Below are positions 25,482 through 34,052 of a stretch of 64,000 nucleotides of DNA, piece after piece. Positions within the stretch are counted from its first letter, which is position 1. Each line of letters starts with the position of its first letter. Source of the DNA: Nakamurella deserti (lineage in GTDB: Bacteria > Actinomycetota > Actinomycetes > Mycobacteriales > Nakamurellaceae); assembly GCF_003260015.1 (NCBI RefSeq), contig NZ_QCXS01000003.1:548315-612314 (forward strand), read 5' to 3'. Both the position numbers and the translations under genes were made by a program. The notes below the pieces were generated by a model. The model did no database searches. It saw nothing but the letters and a program-made list of their open reading frames with translations, and had not been told where the DNA came from.

Positions 25482-26900
25482 ATGACGCTCACCCTCGAGG
25501 ACCTGCACTTCCTCACCGCCACCGGTCCCGTCGAGGCCTCCCTGCCCAGCGTCGACGCCGCGACGCCCATCACCGGCGCCCACGCACCGGGCCTGGAGAT
25601 CGTCGGCGCCGGTCACCGGGTACCCCTGGCCGACGGCTCCCACGTCGAGTACGCCAATCTCGATCACGCCGCGTCCGCCCCCTCGCTGCAGGTCGTCAAG
25701 GACGCGGTCGACGCGGTCCTCGAGCAGTACGCCTCCGTGCACCGCGGCGCCGGATTCGACTCCCAGCTGTGCACCGCGCTGTACGAAGGCGCCCGCGAAC
25801 CCATCCGCGCCTTCGTCGGCGGACGTTCCGACGACGCGGTCCTGTTCACCCGCAACACCACGGACGCGTTCAACCTGCTGTCGCACTGCCTCCCCGACGA
25901 CACCACTGTCATCGTCTTCGAAACCGAGCACCACGCGACGCTGCTCCCATGGGAGAAGCACACCGTCGTCCGCCTGCCCGCCCCGGCGACCCCGCAGGCC
26001 GCCGTCCGCGCCGTCGGGGACGCCTGCCGCGACGCCCGCCGCAACGGGCCGGTGCTGGTCGTGGTCACCGGGGCGAGCAACGTGACCGGCGAGATCTGGC
26101 CGATCGCCCGGCTCGCCGCCGTCGCCCACGCCCACGGCGCCCGCATCGCCCTCGACGCCGCCCAGCTCGCGCCGCACCGGCCCTTCTCCATTACCGACCT
26201 GTGGGTGGACTACGTCGCGATCTCCGGGCACAAGGTGTACGCCCCCTACGGGGCGGGCGCGCTGATCGGCCGCGCCGACTGGCTCGCCGAGGCTCCCCCC
26301 TACCTCGTCGGCGGCGGCGCCACCTCCACGGTGGAGGACGACCGCACCGTCTGGAAGCCCCTCCCCGACCGGCACGAGGCCGGCACCCCCAACATCCCGG
26401 GCGTCGTGGCGCTGGCCACCGCCTGCCATGCGCTGCTCACCACGGATCGCGACGCGCTGGTCACCGCCGAACGCGACCTCACCGCCCGGTTGATCCGCGG
26501 GCTGTCCGACATCCCCGGCGTCACCGTGCACTCGCTCTTCACCGGCGGGGCCAGCGTCATCGGTGTCGCCACCTTCACCCTGAGCTCGCTGTCGTCTCCG
26601 GTCGTGGCCAGCGCACTGTCGGCCGAGTACGGCATCGGCGTCCGCGACGGCGCGTTCTGCGCCCAGCCGCTCGTCCGCCGCCTGCTCGGCGCGGCAGGCT
26701 GCGACTCCGTCGACGGCACCGGGCATGCTGTCCGCGCCTCCGTCGGTCTCGGCACCACCACCGAGCACGTCGACCGGCTCATCGCCGCGGTCACCACACT
26801 CGCCACCGAGGGCCCGGGACTGCGCTACGTCACCGTCAACGGTCGTCCGCAGCCGCTCCGCGACCAGCGCACCCTGCCGAAGATCGTGGCCTGGCAGTAA
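25482..26900 (+). CDS. SufS-like class V aminotransferase / cysteine desulfurase family
   Basis: A 472-aa PLP enzyme of the cysteine desulfurase/selenocysteine lyase group. Lys251 in ISGHKVYAPYGAGA is the Schiff-base lysine, and Asp225 in IALDAAQLAPH contacts the PLP ring nitrogen. RDGAFCAQP near the C-terminus corresponds to the active Cys loop (RxGxxCAxP) of SufS. It is longer than SufS (~410 aa), with about 40 extra N-terminal residues. AAGGAG precedes the ATG. Control by a SAM-IV riboswitch places it in sulfur amino acid or methionine metabolism rather than housekeeping Fe-S assembly. No suf genes adjoin it. Confidence 0.88.
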   Translation: MTLTLEDLHFLTATGPVEASLPSVDAATPITGAHAPGLEIVGAGHRVPLADGSHVEYANLDHAASAPSLQVVKDAVDAVLEQYASVHRGAGFDSQLCTALYEGAREPIRAFVGGRSDDAVLFTRNTTDAFNLLSHCLPDDTTVIVFETEHHATLLPWEKHTVVRLPAPATPQAAVRAVGDACRDARRNGPVLVVVTGASNVTGEIWPIARLAAVAHAHGARIALDAAQLAPHRPFSITDLWVDYVAISGHKVYAPYGAGALIGRADWLAEAPPYLVGGGATSTVEDDRTVWKPLPDRHEAGTPNIPGVVALATACHALLTTDRDALVTAERDLTARLIRGLSDIPGVTVHSLFTGGASVIGVATFTLSSLSSPVVASALSAEYGIGVRDGAFCAQPLVRRLLGAAGCDSVDGTGHAVRASVGLGTTTEHVDRLIAAVTTLATEGPGLRYVTVNGRPQPLRDQRTLPKIVAWQ

Positions 26901-26916
26901 GACCTCGAACACGACG

Positions 26917-26946
26917 GTGGCCCCCGACCAAAAGGTCGGGGGCCAC
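26917..26946. terminator. Strong bidirectional hairpin terminator
   Basis: A perfect 13-bp stem GTGGCCCCCGACC / GGTCGGGGGCCAC with an AAAA loop, between the convergent SufS-like and MFS genes. Confidence 0.8.
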
Positions 26947-26956
26947 TCGTGTCTAA

Positions 26957-26977
26957 GGACCGTCTCAGGGACGGTCC
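26957..26977 (-). terminator. Second hairpin after the MFS gene
   Basis: An 8-bp stem GGACCGTC / GACGGTCC with a 5-nt loop, 6 nt past the MFS stop on the minus strand. Confidence 0.5.
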
Positions 26978-26983
26978 AGCGCG

Positions 26984-28756
26984 TCAGTCGCGACGGTGCC
27001 GACCGCCGCTCGGCTTGGTGACCTCAACGGTGGGAGCCGAACCCGCCGTGACGAGATCGTCGTCCTGCTGCCGCTCGCGCTCGGCACCGGCGGCGTCGTT
27101 GAGACCGACGTTGCCCGCAGCCGCCGCCGCAGCGGCGTCCTCCTCCTGGATCTCCTGCAGCGCGGACTTGGTGCGCAGCGGGACCTCCTTGAGCAGGAGG
27201 ACCAGCAGGAAGGCGAGCACCGCGACGATGCCGGCGAGGATGTAGACGACGTGGGTGGAGTCCACGAAGCCCTGCTTCACGGGCTGAGCCAAGGTCGCAG
27301 GCAGCGTGTTGATGAACGCGGAATCCTCACTGAGGCCCGCGAGCTGCGCGCCGTACTGCTGCATGGAACTGCCCGACGACGCCAGCGCCTGCTGGAACCC
27401 CGGTGTCCCGGCGACCGCCTGCACCTGGGTGTTGACGTTCGTGGGCAGCCCGTTGAACAGCAGCGACAGGAACACCGCGGTGCCGATGGTGCCGCCGGTG
27501 GCCCGGAAGAACGTCGCTGAGGACGTGGCCACACCGATGTCGCGGGCCTTCACCGTGTTCTGGACGGCCATCATCATCGTCTGCATGTTCAGGCCCAGCC
27601 CGGCGCCGAGGACGAGGAAGGTGCCGGCGAGGACCAGGTACGGGGTGTCGACCTTGATCAGCGCGAGCATCATCGCGAACGCGACGATCAGCAGCGCGGT
27701 GCCGACGACGGGGAAGATCTTGTAGCGGCCGGTCTTGCCGGTGATGATGCCGGAGCTGATGGAGCCGCCCATCAGGCCGACCATCATCGGCAGCAGCCAC
27801 AGACCGGACTGGGTCGGCGTGGCCCCCTTCACCAGCTGCAGGTACAGCGGCAGGGTGGCCAGGGCTCCGAACATCGCGAGGCCGATCAGCACGTTGACGA
27901 CCAGCCCCTGCGAGAACTGGCGGTTGGCGAACAGCCGCATCGGGATCAGCGCGTCGTCACCCATGCGGCGCTCGATGAGCACGAAGCCGACGATGCCGAG
28001 CACGCCGACGACGATCGAGACCAGGCTGGCGGCCGACGTCCAACCCCACTTGTTGCCCTGCTCGGCGACCAGCAGCAGCGGCACCATACCGACGACCAGC
28101 GCGACCGCTCCCCACCAGTCGATGCGGTGCTCGCGCCGGGTGTGCGGGATGTGCAGCACCTTGAGCACCACGGCCAGCGCCACGATGCCGATGGGGACGT
28201 TGATGAGGAAGACCCAACGCCATCCGGTGACGCCGAAGATCGTGTCCGCACCGGCGAAGAACCCACCGATGATGGGGCCGATGACAGACGAGGTCCCGAA
28301 GACGGCGAGGAACATGCCCTGGTAGCGCGAGCGCTCACGCGGCGGCACGATGTCGGCCAGGATGGCCAGCGCCAGGGAGAACAGACCGCCGGCGCCGAGA
28401 CCCTGCACCGCACGGAAGGCGGCCAGCTCGGTCATCGAGGTGGCGACACCGCTGAGCACCGATCCCGCGACGAAGATGCTGATGGCGGCGATGAACAGGG
28501 GGCGACGCCCGTAGAGGTCGGACAGCTTGCCGTACAGCGGCGTGGTGATGGTCGAGGTGATCAGGTAGGCGGTCGTCGCCCAGGCCTGGCCGGACAACTG
28601 GCCGAGGTCGTCGGCGATGGTGCGGATCGACGTGGAGACGATGGTCTGGTCGAGCGCGGCGAGCAGCATGCCCGCCATCAGTCCACCCAGGATCGTCAGG
28701 ATCTGTTTGTGGGTCAGGCCGACCTGTGACTCCACCTGAGTTGGTGCGGTGGTCAT
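26984..28756 (-). CDS. MFS drug efflux transporter, DHA2 (EmrB/QacA) family
   Basis: A 590-aa transporter with about 14 membrane segments that should export drugs or toxic metabolites by proton antiport. ALDQTIVSTSIRTIADDLG holds the motif D-type N-terminal signature, GKLSDLYGRRPLF is motif A, and WRWVFLINVPIGIVAL is motif C/DHA2-specific. The cytoplasmic C-terminus is Ala/Glu-rich. AGGGAG precedes the ATG at 28756. Its start overlaps the marR-like stop by 4 bp, so the regulator and pump are coupled. Confidence 0.93.
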   Translation of the reverse strand: MTTAPTQVESQVGLTHKQILTILGGLMAGMLLAALDQTIVSTSIRTIADDLGQLSGQAWATTAYLITSTITTPLYGKLSDLYGRRPLFIAAISIFVAGSVLSGVATSMTELAAFRAVQGLGAGGLFSLALAILADIVPPRERSRYQGMFLAVFGTSSVIGPIIGGFFAGADTIFGVTGWRWVFLINVPIGIVALAVVLKVLHIPHTRREHRIDWWGAVALVVGMVPLLLVAEQGNKWGWTSAASLVSIVVGVLGIVGFVLIERRMGDDALIPMRLFANRQFSQGLVVNVLIGLAMFGALATLPLYLQLVKGATPTQSGLWLLPMMVGLMGGSISSGIITGKTGRYKIFPVVGTALLIVAFAMMLALIKVDTPYLVLAGTFLVLGAGLGLNMQTMMMAVQNTVKARDIGVATSSATFFRATGGTIGTAVFLSLLFNGLPTNVNTQVQAVAGTPGFQQALASSGSSMQQYGAQLAGLSEDSAFINTLPATLAQPVKQGFVDSTHVVYILAGIVAVLAFLLVLLLKEVPLRTKSALQEIQEEDAAAAAAAGNVGLNDAAGAERERQQDDDLVTAGSAPTVEVTKPSGGRHRRD

Positions 28757-29337
28757 GCAGTACTCCCTTGAGCATTCGACGGAGCCGGCTGGACGAGCTC
28801 GGCGGCGACGTTCTTGACGGCTTCGATGTTGCTCGACAGCCCGTGGACGAATTCGGTGAGGAGGCGGGTGAAGACGGCGCGGTCCTCGGCTGACCAGTCG
28901 GCGACGAGGGGCGCGAAGATCTGGCCCCGCATCTGGACCATCTGGTCGACGCGGGCCTGCCCCGACGCGGTGGGCACGAGGATGGAGGCCCGTCCGTCGT
29001 CCGGGTCCGCCTGCCGTTCGACGAGTCCGGCTTTGACCATGCCGGCGACCTGACGCGACACCGTGGAGGGATCGGCGCACATCCGCTCGGCGAGGTCACT
29101 GGCGCGCATCGGCCCGTGGTGGGCCAACTTGAGCAGCAGCGACGAGTCGTAGCCCTCCGGCGACGCCGACCCGTGAATCCTGGCCTTGATGGCACTGAAC
29201 GACTTGACCATGTCGACGAGCCGCTGGGCGACGTCGCCCGCGTAGTCACGATCGGCGGCCGAGCACCCGGCGACGGCCTCGCGGTAGGACTCGACCGCCG
29301 CCTCACCCGTACCGTGCGGAGCTTCGGTGATGGTCAT
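28753..29337 (-). CDS. MarR family regulator of the MFS pump
   Basis: A 194-aa repressor. Its winged helix spans ~65-135: MRASDLAERMCADPSTVSRQ, then MVKAGLVERQADPDDGRAS as recognition helix and wing. GGAGG lies just before the ATG. It is the first gene of the operon with the DHA2 pump. A TTGC/GCAA-rich region directly upstream is its likely operator, so it probably represses itself and the pump until a drug-like ligand binds. Confidence 0.92.
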   Translation of the reverse strand: MTITEAPHGTGEAAVESYREAVAGCSAADRDYAGDVAQRLVDMVKSFSAIKARIHGSASPEGYDSSLLLKLAHHGPMRASDLAERMCADPSTVSRQVAGMVKAGLVERQADPDDGRASILVPTASGQARVDQMVQMRGQIFAPLVADWSAEDRAVFTRLLTEFVHGLSSNIEAVKNVAAELVQPAPSNAQGSTA

Positions 29338-29367
29338 CCCGCCTCCTTCCGGTAAAGTCCGGGTAAT

Positions 29368-29430
29368 TTGCTTGAGCTATGCAACTAGTTGCTGGGTGCA
29401 AGCATGCATCGGATGCTTGACGCATGCAAG
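29368..29430. promoter_or_regulatory. Clustered inverted repeats: putative MarR operator
   Basis: Within 63 bp: TTGC-n9-GCAA (29368-29384), the perfect palindrome GCAACTAGTTGC (29381-29392), TTGC-n5-GCAA (29389-29401), CAAGCAT-n7-ATGCTTG (29399-29419) and CTTG-n7-CAAG (29416-29430). They share TTGC/GCAA half-sites and lie 30-95 bp before the marR-like start. The tract is also locally AT-richer than its surroundings. Confidence 0.65.
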
Positions 29431-29522
29431 TTCTTTTCCGGCCAGTGCTGGGGATCACGCTGCCGAGGGCCGAGCCGGTGCCCGGTAGGCTGCGAGGCGA
29501 TGTCGGGCCGACGGTCCGGCGC

Positions 29523-29596
29523 GGGCCTCTAGCTCAATCGGTTAGAGCTACGGACTTTTAATCCGCAGGTTCCGGGTTCGAGCCCCGGGGGGCCCA
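29523..29596 (+). tRNA. tRNA-Lys(TTT)
   Basis: Acceptor GGGCCTC pairs with GGGGCCC, with one G-T pair. The anticodon loop is CTTTTAA (TTT), and the T arm is CCGGG-TTCGAGC-CCCGG. CCA is not encoded. Confidence 0.96.
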
Positions 29597-29790
29597 CATT
29601 TTGCCTGGTCAGAGCGTAAGGCCGGTAGTGAAGGGTAAGTGATTCACACAAACCTCCACACTTACTTCGTCGAACCTCTTAACGTGGTCTAGGAAAATCT
29701 GAAGTGCTACCGACAGGACGTCACCGGTCGATTGGCGTCGGGGTCCCCCCCGCCGGGACACACCGACCCGCGTCCCTCTACGGTCGAAGG

Positions 29791-30006
29791 GTGACCCGGA
29801 TACGGCAGTTCGCTGCGGCGCACAGATGGCTGTGGACGTTTGGCGTCGTCACGCTCGCTGTCGCGGTGGCGCTGGTGCTGGTCGTCCTCATCGACGGCGG
29901 ATGGTCCTGGTCGCTCTTGATCCCCGCAGCAGCCTGCTACGTCGGCTACTTCGCTGGGACATGGTCCAGGGTCCGACGCGAGGCCCGTAACGCCTTGCCG
30001 GAATGA
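29791..30006 (+). CDS. Small two-helix membrane protein
   Basis: About 71 aa with two hydrophobic segments (LWTFGVVTLAVAVALVLVVL and LLIPAAACYVGYFAG) between basic ends (VTRIRQFAAAHRW; SRVRREARNALPE). No family is recognised. Start is uncertain: GTG 29791 gives a compact membrane protein but has AAGG too close. GTG 29704 has AGGA at better spacing but adds an unconvincing N-terminus. Confidence 0.45.
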   Translation: MTRIRQFAAAHRWLWTFGVVTLAVAVALVLVVLIDGGWSWSLLIPAAACYVGYFAGTWSRVRREARNALPE

Positions 30007-30679
30007 CGCAGACCGGTGTCGGTCACCCACCCACCACGAGCGGTGATTGGCGTGACCTCCGGCGCGTATCGCCGTTGCCTACACGTCGTTTAGCGATTAG
30101 TACGCACGGGTCGCCCCGATGGGTTACCGGAACACCATAGACGTTCTCCGCGCCTCGCACGCTGGGAAGCGACGCGGACCGGATCCGGTGCCAGTCGCCC
30201 CATGATGGGCACGCCGTCAGAGGATGTGAACAAGCGCTGGCACCGCCGTCAGTCTTCGAGACCGGCCACGTAAGCTGCTGCCTGTGTGCCTGCGCGTCAC
30301 CCGCGCGAACCGGGCGTTCGTCTCCGCCGACGGGGCCCGTCAGCGGATCGCCGAGAGGGGTTCGACGTTCGCCGCACCGGCCGTGTCGATTCCAGCCACC
30401 GCCGCGGCGCCCACCACCGCATCCCCGCCGGGCCCGACGATGCCGGCGGGATCCGCGGTCGCCGACAGGGCCGGCAACGGACCCGGGTCCCCCACCACAA
30501 AGGCGGTGGACGCGGCGAAGCGGCGGGCCTGAGATCGTCGAAGCCGGAACCGACGGGTGGCTCACCGGACCTCCTCGAGCGATGCGGGTGCTGACGGACG
30601 GGACGGTGGCGCCGGAGTCCGAAGTGCGCTCGGGCTCCCCGACGGGGACGCTGTCAGTCGCCCGCCGTACCGTCGTCGC
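30007..30679. other. Region without a convincing gene
   Basis: About 670 bp between the small membrane protein and the DinB-like gene. Open frames exist on both strands but have low-complexity, Arg- or Pro-rich products and no family resemblance. No repeat or RNA was recognised. Confidence 0.4.
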
Positions 30680-31249
30680 GTGACCGAACCACCCGATCCG
30701 CGGCCCGCCGCCCGACAGTGGGCCGGGATGTTGGGCGCCCTCGACGATGACGACCCGGTGCGGCCGACGCCCTGCACCGACGACACCGTCGGTGACCTCG
30801 TCGACCATGTGGACAAGGGGTGCCGCGGGCTCGTCACCGTCGCCGGCGCGCCTCTCATCGGCCCCGATGACACGGCGGAGCCTGCCGCGGCGCACGTACG
30901 CGGCGATCCGCGACAGGACCTCGCCCACTACGCGGTGGCCCTGGCGGCCGCCTGGTCGGATCCCCGGGCTCGGACCGGCTCCTCGCCGGTCGCCCCCGGG
31001 GTGGACTTGCCCAACGCGATCCGGGGTCGGATCGCGCCGGCCGAACTGGACGTCCACGGCTGCGACCTCGCCCGCGCGAACGGCCGGCCGTTCGCCCTTC
31101 CCGACGACGTGCTGCGAGACAGCCTCGACCGCCTGCTCGCGTTCGTACCGACCGCACCGGTGGCCGGTCTGGGGAGCGAGCCGGTCGCAGTGCCGCCCGG
31201 CACGCCGCTGCTCGACCGGGTCGTCGCCGCAGCCGGACGGCGAACGTGA
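30680..31249 (+). CDS. TIGR03086-type maleylpyruvate isomerase / DinB-like protein
   Basis: A 189-aa protein of the actinobacterial mycothiol-dependent isomerase-like DinB superfamily. DTVGDLVDHVDKGCRGLV gives the first-helix histidine region, and PAELDVHGCDLARA the later metal-binding His. The enzymatic reaction is not predictable, since most TIGR03086 proteins are uncharacterised. Start at GTG 30680; its stop overlaps the ribD start by 4 bp (GTGA), so it is co-translated with a riboflavin gene by arrangement, not by known function. Confidence 0.75.
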   Translation: MTEPPDPRPAARQWAGMLGALDDDDPVRPTPCTDDTVGDLVDHVDKGCRGLVTVAGAPLIGPDDTAEPAAAHVRGDPRQDLAHYAVALAAAWSDPRARTGSSPVAPGVDLPNAIRGRIAPAELDVHGCDLARANGRPFALPDDVLRDSLDRLLAFVPTAPVAGLGSEPVAVPPGTPLLDRVVAAAGRRT

Positions 31250-32298
31250 CCGCGACGTCGCCGGTGGAGCAGACGGCGATGCACCGGGCGTTGGAGCTCG
31301 CCGTCCGCGGCGCCACCGAGGTGCTCCCCAATCCGGTGGTCGGCTGCGTGCTCCTCACCCCCGACGGGACCGTCATCGGTGAGGGTTGGCACGAGCGGTA
31401 CGGCGACGCGCACGCCGAGGTCAACGCCCTCCGCGCCGCCGGCGACCGGGCGCGCGGCGCGACCGCCGTCGTCACTCTCGAGCCGTGCAACCACACCGGA
31501 CGCACCGGACCGTGCGCCCGGGCGCTGATCGCTGCCGGCGTGGCGAGGGTGGTCGTGGCGAACACCGACCCGTCGGAAACCGCCGGCGGCGGCGCGGAGA
31601 CCCTACGAGCCGCCGGCGTCGAGGTGGTCACCGGCGTGCTCGCCGACGAGGCGTCCGACGTCAACCGGGTGTGGCTGACCGGCGTCCGGCGGCGCCGGCC
31701 GTTCGTCACCTTCAAGACCGGGATGACCCTGGACGGCCGGGTGGCCGCTCCCGACGGCACCAGCCGGTGGATCACGTCGGCGGAGTCCCGAGCGGACGTG
31801 CACCGTCTGCGGCAGCGGGTGGACACGATGCTGGTCGGCTCGGGGACCGTGCTCACCGACGACCCGGTGCTCACCGTCCGGGACGCCGACGGTCGACCGC
31901 TGCCCCGACAACCGCTCCGAGTGGTCGCCGACAGCACCGGGCGCACCCCGCCCCGCGCCCGCGTGCGCAACGGTGACGCCGAGACGTGGATCGCCACCGC
32001 GGCCGAGGTCGGCGGCGGGGATGGGCTGGATCTGCCGCACCTGCTGTCGATGCTGTGGGTCCGCGGCCGACGTCACGTGCTGCTGGAGGGCGGCCCCCGA
32101 CTGGCGGCGGCGTTCTTCGACGCCGGGTTGGTCGACGAGGTGGTCGCCTACATCGCGCCGACGGTGCTGGGCGCGGGTCGCCCGTCGGTCGACGGTGGTG
32201 CGGCAGCGACCCTCACGGACGCCCACCGGCTGACGCTCCGGGAGGTCACCCGGATCGGGGACGACGTCCGACTGCGGTACTCCGTCGGCGCCCGCTGA
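31246..32298 (+). CDS. ribD: Bifunctional riboflavin deaminase/reductase RibD
   Basis: A 350-aa enzyme for the second and third steps of riboflavin synthesis. The deaminase domain (~1-145) has zinc ligands His56 in HAEVN, with Glu58 as proton shuttle, plus Cys81 and Cys90 in PCNHTGRTGPC. The reductase domain (~150-350) binds NADPH: FKTGMTLDGRVA, DTMLVGSGTVLTDDP and LLEGGPRLAAAFF. No ribE/ribA/ribH is adjacent. A hairpin-rich 44-bp tandem repeat follows. Confidence 0.94.
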   Translation: MTATSPVEQTAMHRALELAVRGATEVLPNPVVGCVLLTPDGTVIGEGWHERYGDAHAEVNALRAAGDRARGATAVVTLEPCNHTGRTGPCARALIAAGVARVVVANTDPSETAGGGAETLRAAGVEVVTGVLADEASDVNRVWLTGVRRRRPFVTFKTGMTLDGRVAAPDGTSRWITSAESRADVHRLRQRVDTMLVGSGTVLTDDPVLTVRDADGRPLPRQPLRVVADSTGRTPPRARVRNGDAETWIATAAEVGGGDGLDLPHLLSMLWVRGRRHVLLEGGPRLAAAFFDAGLVDEVVAYIAPTVLGAGRPSVDGGAAATLTDAHRLTLREVTRIGDDVRLRYSVGAR

Positions 32299-32333
32299 TC
32301 CGGATCGGGCAGCGTCCACTGCGCGGGCAAATT

Positions 32334-32509
32334 CCTACCGGAGTCGGGGAGGGATCCTCCCGCTCAGCGGGCACTTACCTACCGAAGTCGGGGAGGAATC
32401 CTCCCGCTCAGCGGGCACTTACCTACCGGAATCGGGGAGGGATCCTCCCGCTCAGCGGGCACTTACCTACCGAAGTCGGGGAGCAATCCTCCCGCTCAGC
32501 GAGCACATC
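32334..32509. repeat. 44-bp tandem repeat, four units
   Basis: Units begin at 32334, 32378, 32422 and 32466 with CCTACCG. Each carries the near-palindrome GGGAGGNATCCTCCC and the hairpin CCCGCTCAGCGGG, so transcription either way meets serial stem-loops. A decayed partial unit continues to about 32540. It lies between convergent ribD and the dioxygenase gene. Confidence 0.9.
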
Positions 32510-32535
32510 ACTCCCCGACTCGGGGAGCGTTCCGC

Positions 32536-33318
32536 TCAGGCGAACTCGAACGACCGCTTGGACATCCCGAACCAGAAGCCGTCGACGGCGGTCCTGGCGT
32601 CGATGCCCTGATCGGCGCTGGCGCCCATCGTCACGAACAGCGGGGCGAAGTGCTCGGTGCGCGGGTGCGCCCGGCGGCCCGCCGGCGCGGCGTTCTCGAA
32701 GTCGAGCACGGCGTCGATGTCGCCGGACTCGACGGCCTCCTTGGCCCACTGGTCGAACTCGTGACCCCACTGCGGCGCGGCGCCGGTGGTGTCGTCGAAC
32801 ATCGCTTCGCGGAGGTTGTGGGTGGTGAACCCCGATCCGATGATCAGCACACCTTGCTCCCGCAGCGGCGCCAGCGTCCGGCCGAGCTCGAACAGCTCCC
32901 GCGGATCCAGCGTCGGCATCGACACCTGCAGCACCGGGATGTCGGCCTCCGGGAACATCTCGACGAGCGGCACGTAGGCGCCGTGGTCCAGGCCGCGGTT
33001 CGGGTCCTGGTAGACCGGCCGACCCGGCTTCGCGACGAGCTTCGCCACGTCGTCGGCGAGACCGGGCGCTCCGGGCGCGTCGTAGCGAACCTCGTAGTAG
33101 CGCTGTGCGAAGCCGCCGAAGTCGTAGGTGAGCGGCACCGTCTCGGTGGCCCCGACGGTCAGCGGCGCCGACTCCCAGTGCGCCGAGACGACCAGGATCG
33201 ATTCGGGCCGCGGCAGGCCGGCACTCCAGGCGGCGAGCTGGCCGGTCCAGACGGCGTCGTCCGCCAGCGGCGGCGCACCATGGGACAGGTAGAGCGCAGG
33301 CATCCGGTTCGAGGTCAT
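32536..33318 (-). CDS. DODA-type (class III) extradiol ring-opening dioxygenase
   Basis: A 260-aa YgiD/4,5-DOPA-dioxygenase family protein. Metal ligands are visible as His13 (YLSHGAP), His47 (VVSAHWES), His167 (GFTTHNLR) and His223 (RTEHFAPL). E. coli YgiD cleaves L-DOPA; the native substrate here is unknown. Start ATG at 33318. It is divergent from a MarR gene, with a palindromic site between, so it is likely regulated by that repressor in response to an aromatic or electrophilic compound. Confidence 0.9.
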   Translation of the reverse strand: MTSNRMPALYLSHGAPPLADDAVWTGQLAAWSAGLPRPESILVVSAHWESAPLTVGATETVPLTYDFGGFAQRYYEVRYDAPGAPGLADDVAKLVAKPGRPVYQDPNRGLDHGAYVPLVEMFPEADIPVLQVSMPTLDPRELFELGRTLAPLREQGVLIIGSGFTTHNLREAMFDDTTGAAPQWGHEFDQWAKEAVESGDIDAVLDFENAAPAGRRAHPRTEHFAPLFVTMGASADQGIDARTAVDGFWFGMSKRSFEFA

Positions 33319-33342
33319 GCTGCGATGCTACGGTGAATTACA

Positions 33343-33352
33343 TGAGCGCTCA
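33343..33352. promoter_or_regulatory. Palindromic putative MarR site
   Basis: TGAGCGCTCA lies in the divergent gap between the dioxygenase (start 33318) and the MarR gene (start 33381). Confidence 0.45.
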
Positions 33353-33380
33353 AGCATCTTTCGTCCGTAAGATGCCCCAC

Positions 33381-33854
33381 ATGTCCGATCAGCCGTGGCT
33401 CACGGACGCCCAGCAGCGCGTGTGGCGTCAGTACCTCAATCTGGACCGGCGGCTGCAGGAGCGCATCGAACGCGACATGCAGCAGCAGTCGGGGATGCCG
33501 ATGGCCTATTACCTGATCCTGGCGATGCTGTCCGAGGCGCGGGGACGCTCGCTGCGGATGAACCAGCTGGCCGAGATCCTGGAGTCGTCCCAGTCGCGCA
33601 CCTCGCACGCGGTCTCGCGGCTGGAGGAGCAGGGATGGGTACGCCGCGAACGGAGTCCGGAGGACGGCCGCGGCCAGGTGGCCGTCCTGACCGACGCCGG
33701 ATGGAGCCGCGTGCAGCAGCTGGCGCCGGGCCACGCCGGGACCGTCAAGCGCACCATGTTCGCGGGGCTGGACGACCACGACCTCGGCGAGCTGAGCCGC
33801 ATCTTCGACAAGATCTCGACCAACCTGGGTAGCGCCGAACCGCCGTGCGGGTGA
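33381..33854 (+). CDS. MarR family transcriptional regulator
   Basis: About 157 aa. The winged helix runs from LRMNQLAEILESSQSRTSHA through LEEQGWVRRERSPEDGRGQV. The N-terminal helix WLTDAQQRVWRQYLNLDRRL marks the actinobacterial subgroup that usually starts about 5 residues ahead, so ATG 33381 is preferred; GTG 33333 and ATG 33342 also fit the frame but would place the palindromic site inside the coding region. Divergent from the DODA-type gene, which it probably represses. Confidence 0.88.
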   Translation: MSDQPWLTDAQQRVWRQYLNLDRRLQERIERDMQQQSGMPMAYYLILAMLSEARGRSLRMNQLAEILESSQSRTSHAVSRLEEQGWVRRERSPEDGRGQVAVLTDAGWSRVQQLAPGHAGTVKRTMFAGLDDHDLGELSRIFDKISTNLGSAEPPCG

Positions 33855-33910
33855 GGTCGGCCGGCGGGTTCGTCAGCGGGGGCCGGGAGCCGGTAGAGTA
33901 ACGCCGCGTT

Positions 33911-33983
33911 GCCGCCTTAGCTCAGTCGGTAGAGCATCTCACTCGTAATGAGAAGGTCTGGGGTTCGATTCCCCAAGGCGGCT
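33911..33983 (+). tRNA. tRNA-Thr(CGT)
   Basis: Acceptor GCCGCCT pairs with AGGCGGC. The anticodon loop is CTCGTAA (CGT) and the T loop is TTCGATT. Its acceptor and anticodon stem are the same as those of tRNA-Thr(TGT) at 5741. Confidence 0.97.
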
Positions 33984-33991
33984 CGGCACCT

Positions 33992-34024
33992 CCTCAGGCC
34001 CGGCGGATCCCGCCGGGCCTGAGG
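33992..34024. terminator. Bidirectional hairpin terminator
   Basis: A perfect 15-bp stem (33992-34006 with 34010-34024) with a 3-nt loop. It begins 8 nt after tRNA-Thr and ends 28 nt before the convergent ricT stop. Confidence 0.75.
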
Positions 34025-34052
34025 CGTCTGCAGACCCCGTCAGACGGACACG

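Noticed and set aside
30284-30532. Small plus-strand gene between tRNA-Lys and the DinB-like gene
   Set aside because: An 82-codon, Ala/Pro-rich frame with no family likeness and an equally open opposite strand; likely chance in high-GC DNA.
30803-30816. DnaA box TGTGGACAA inside the DinB-like gene
   Set aside because: It encodes part of the conserved DHVDKG segment, so coding constraint explains it.
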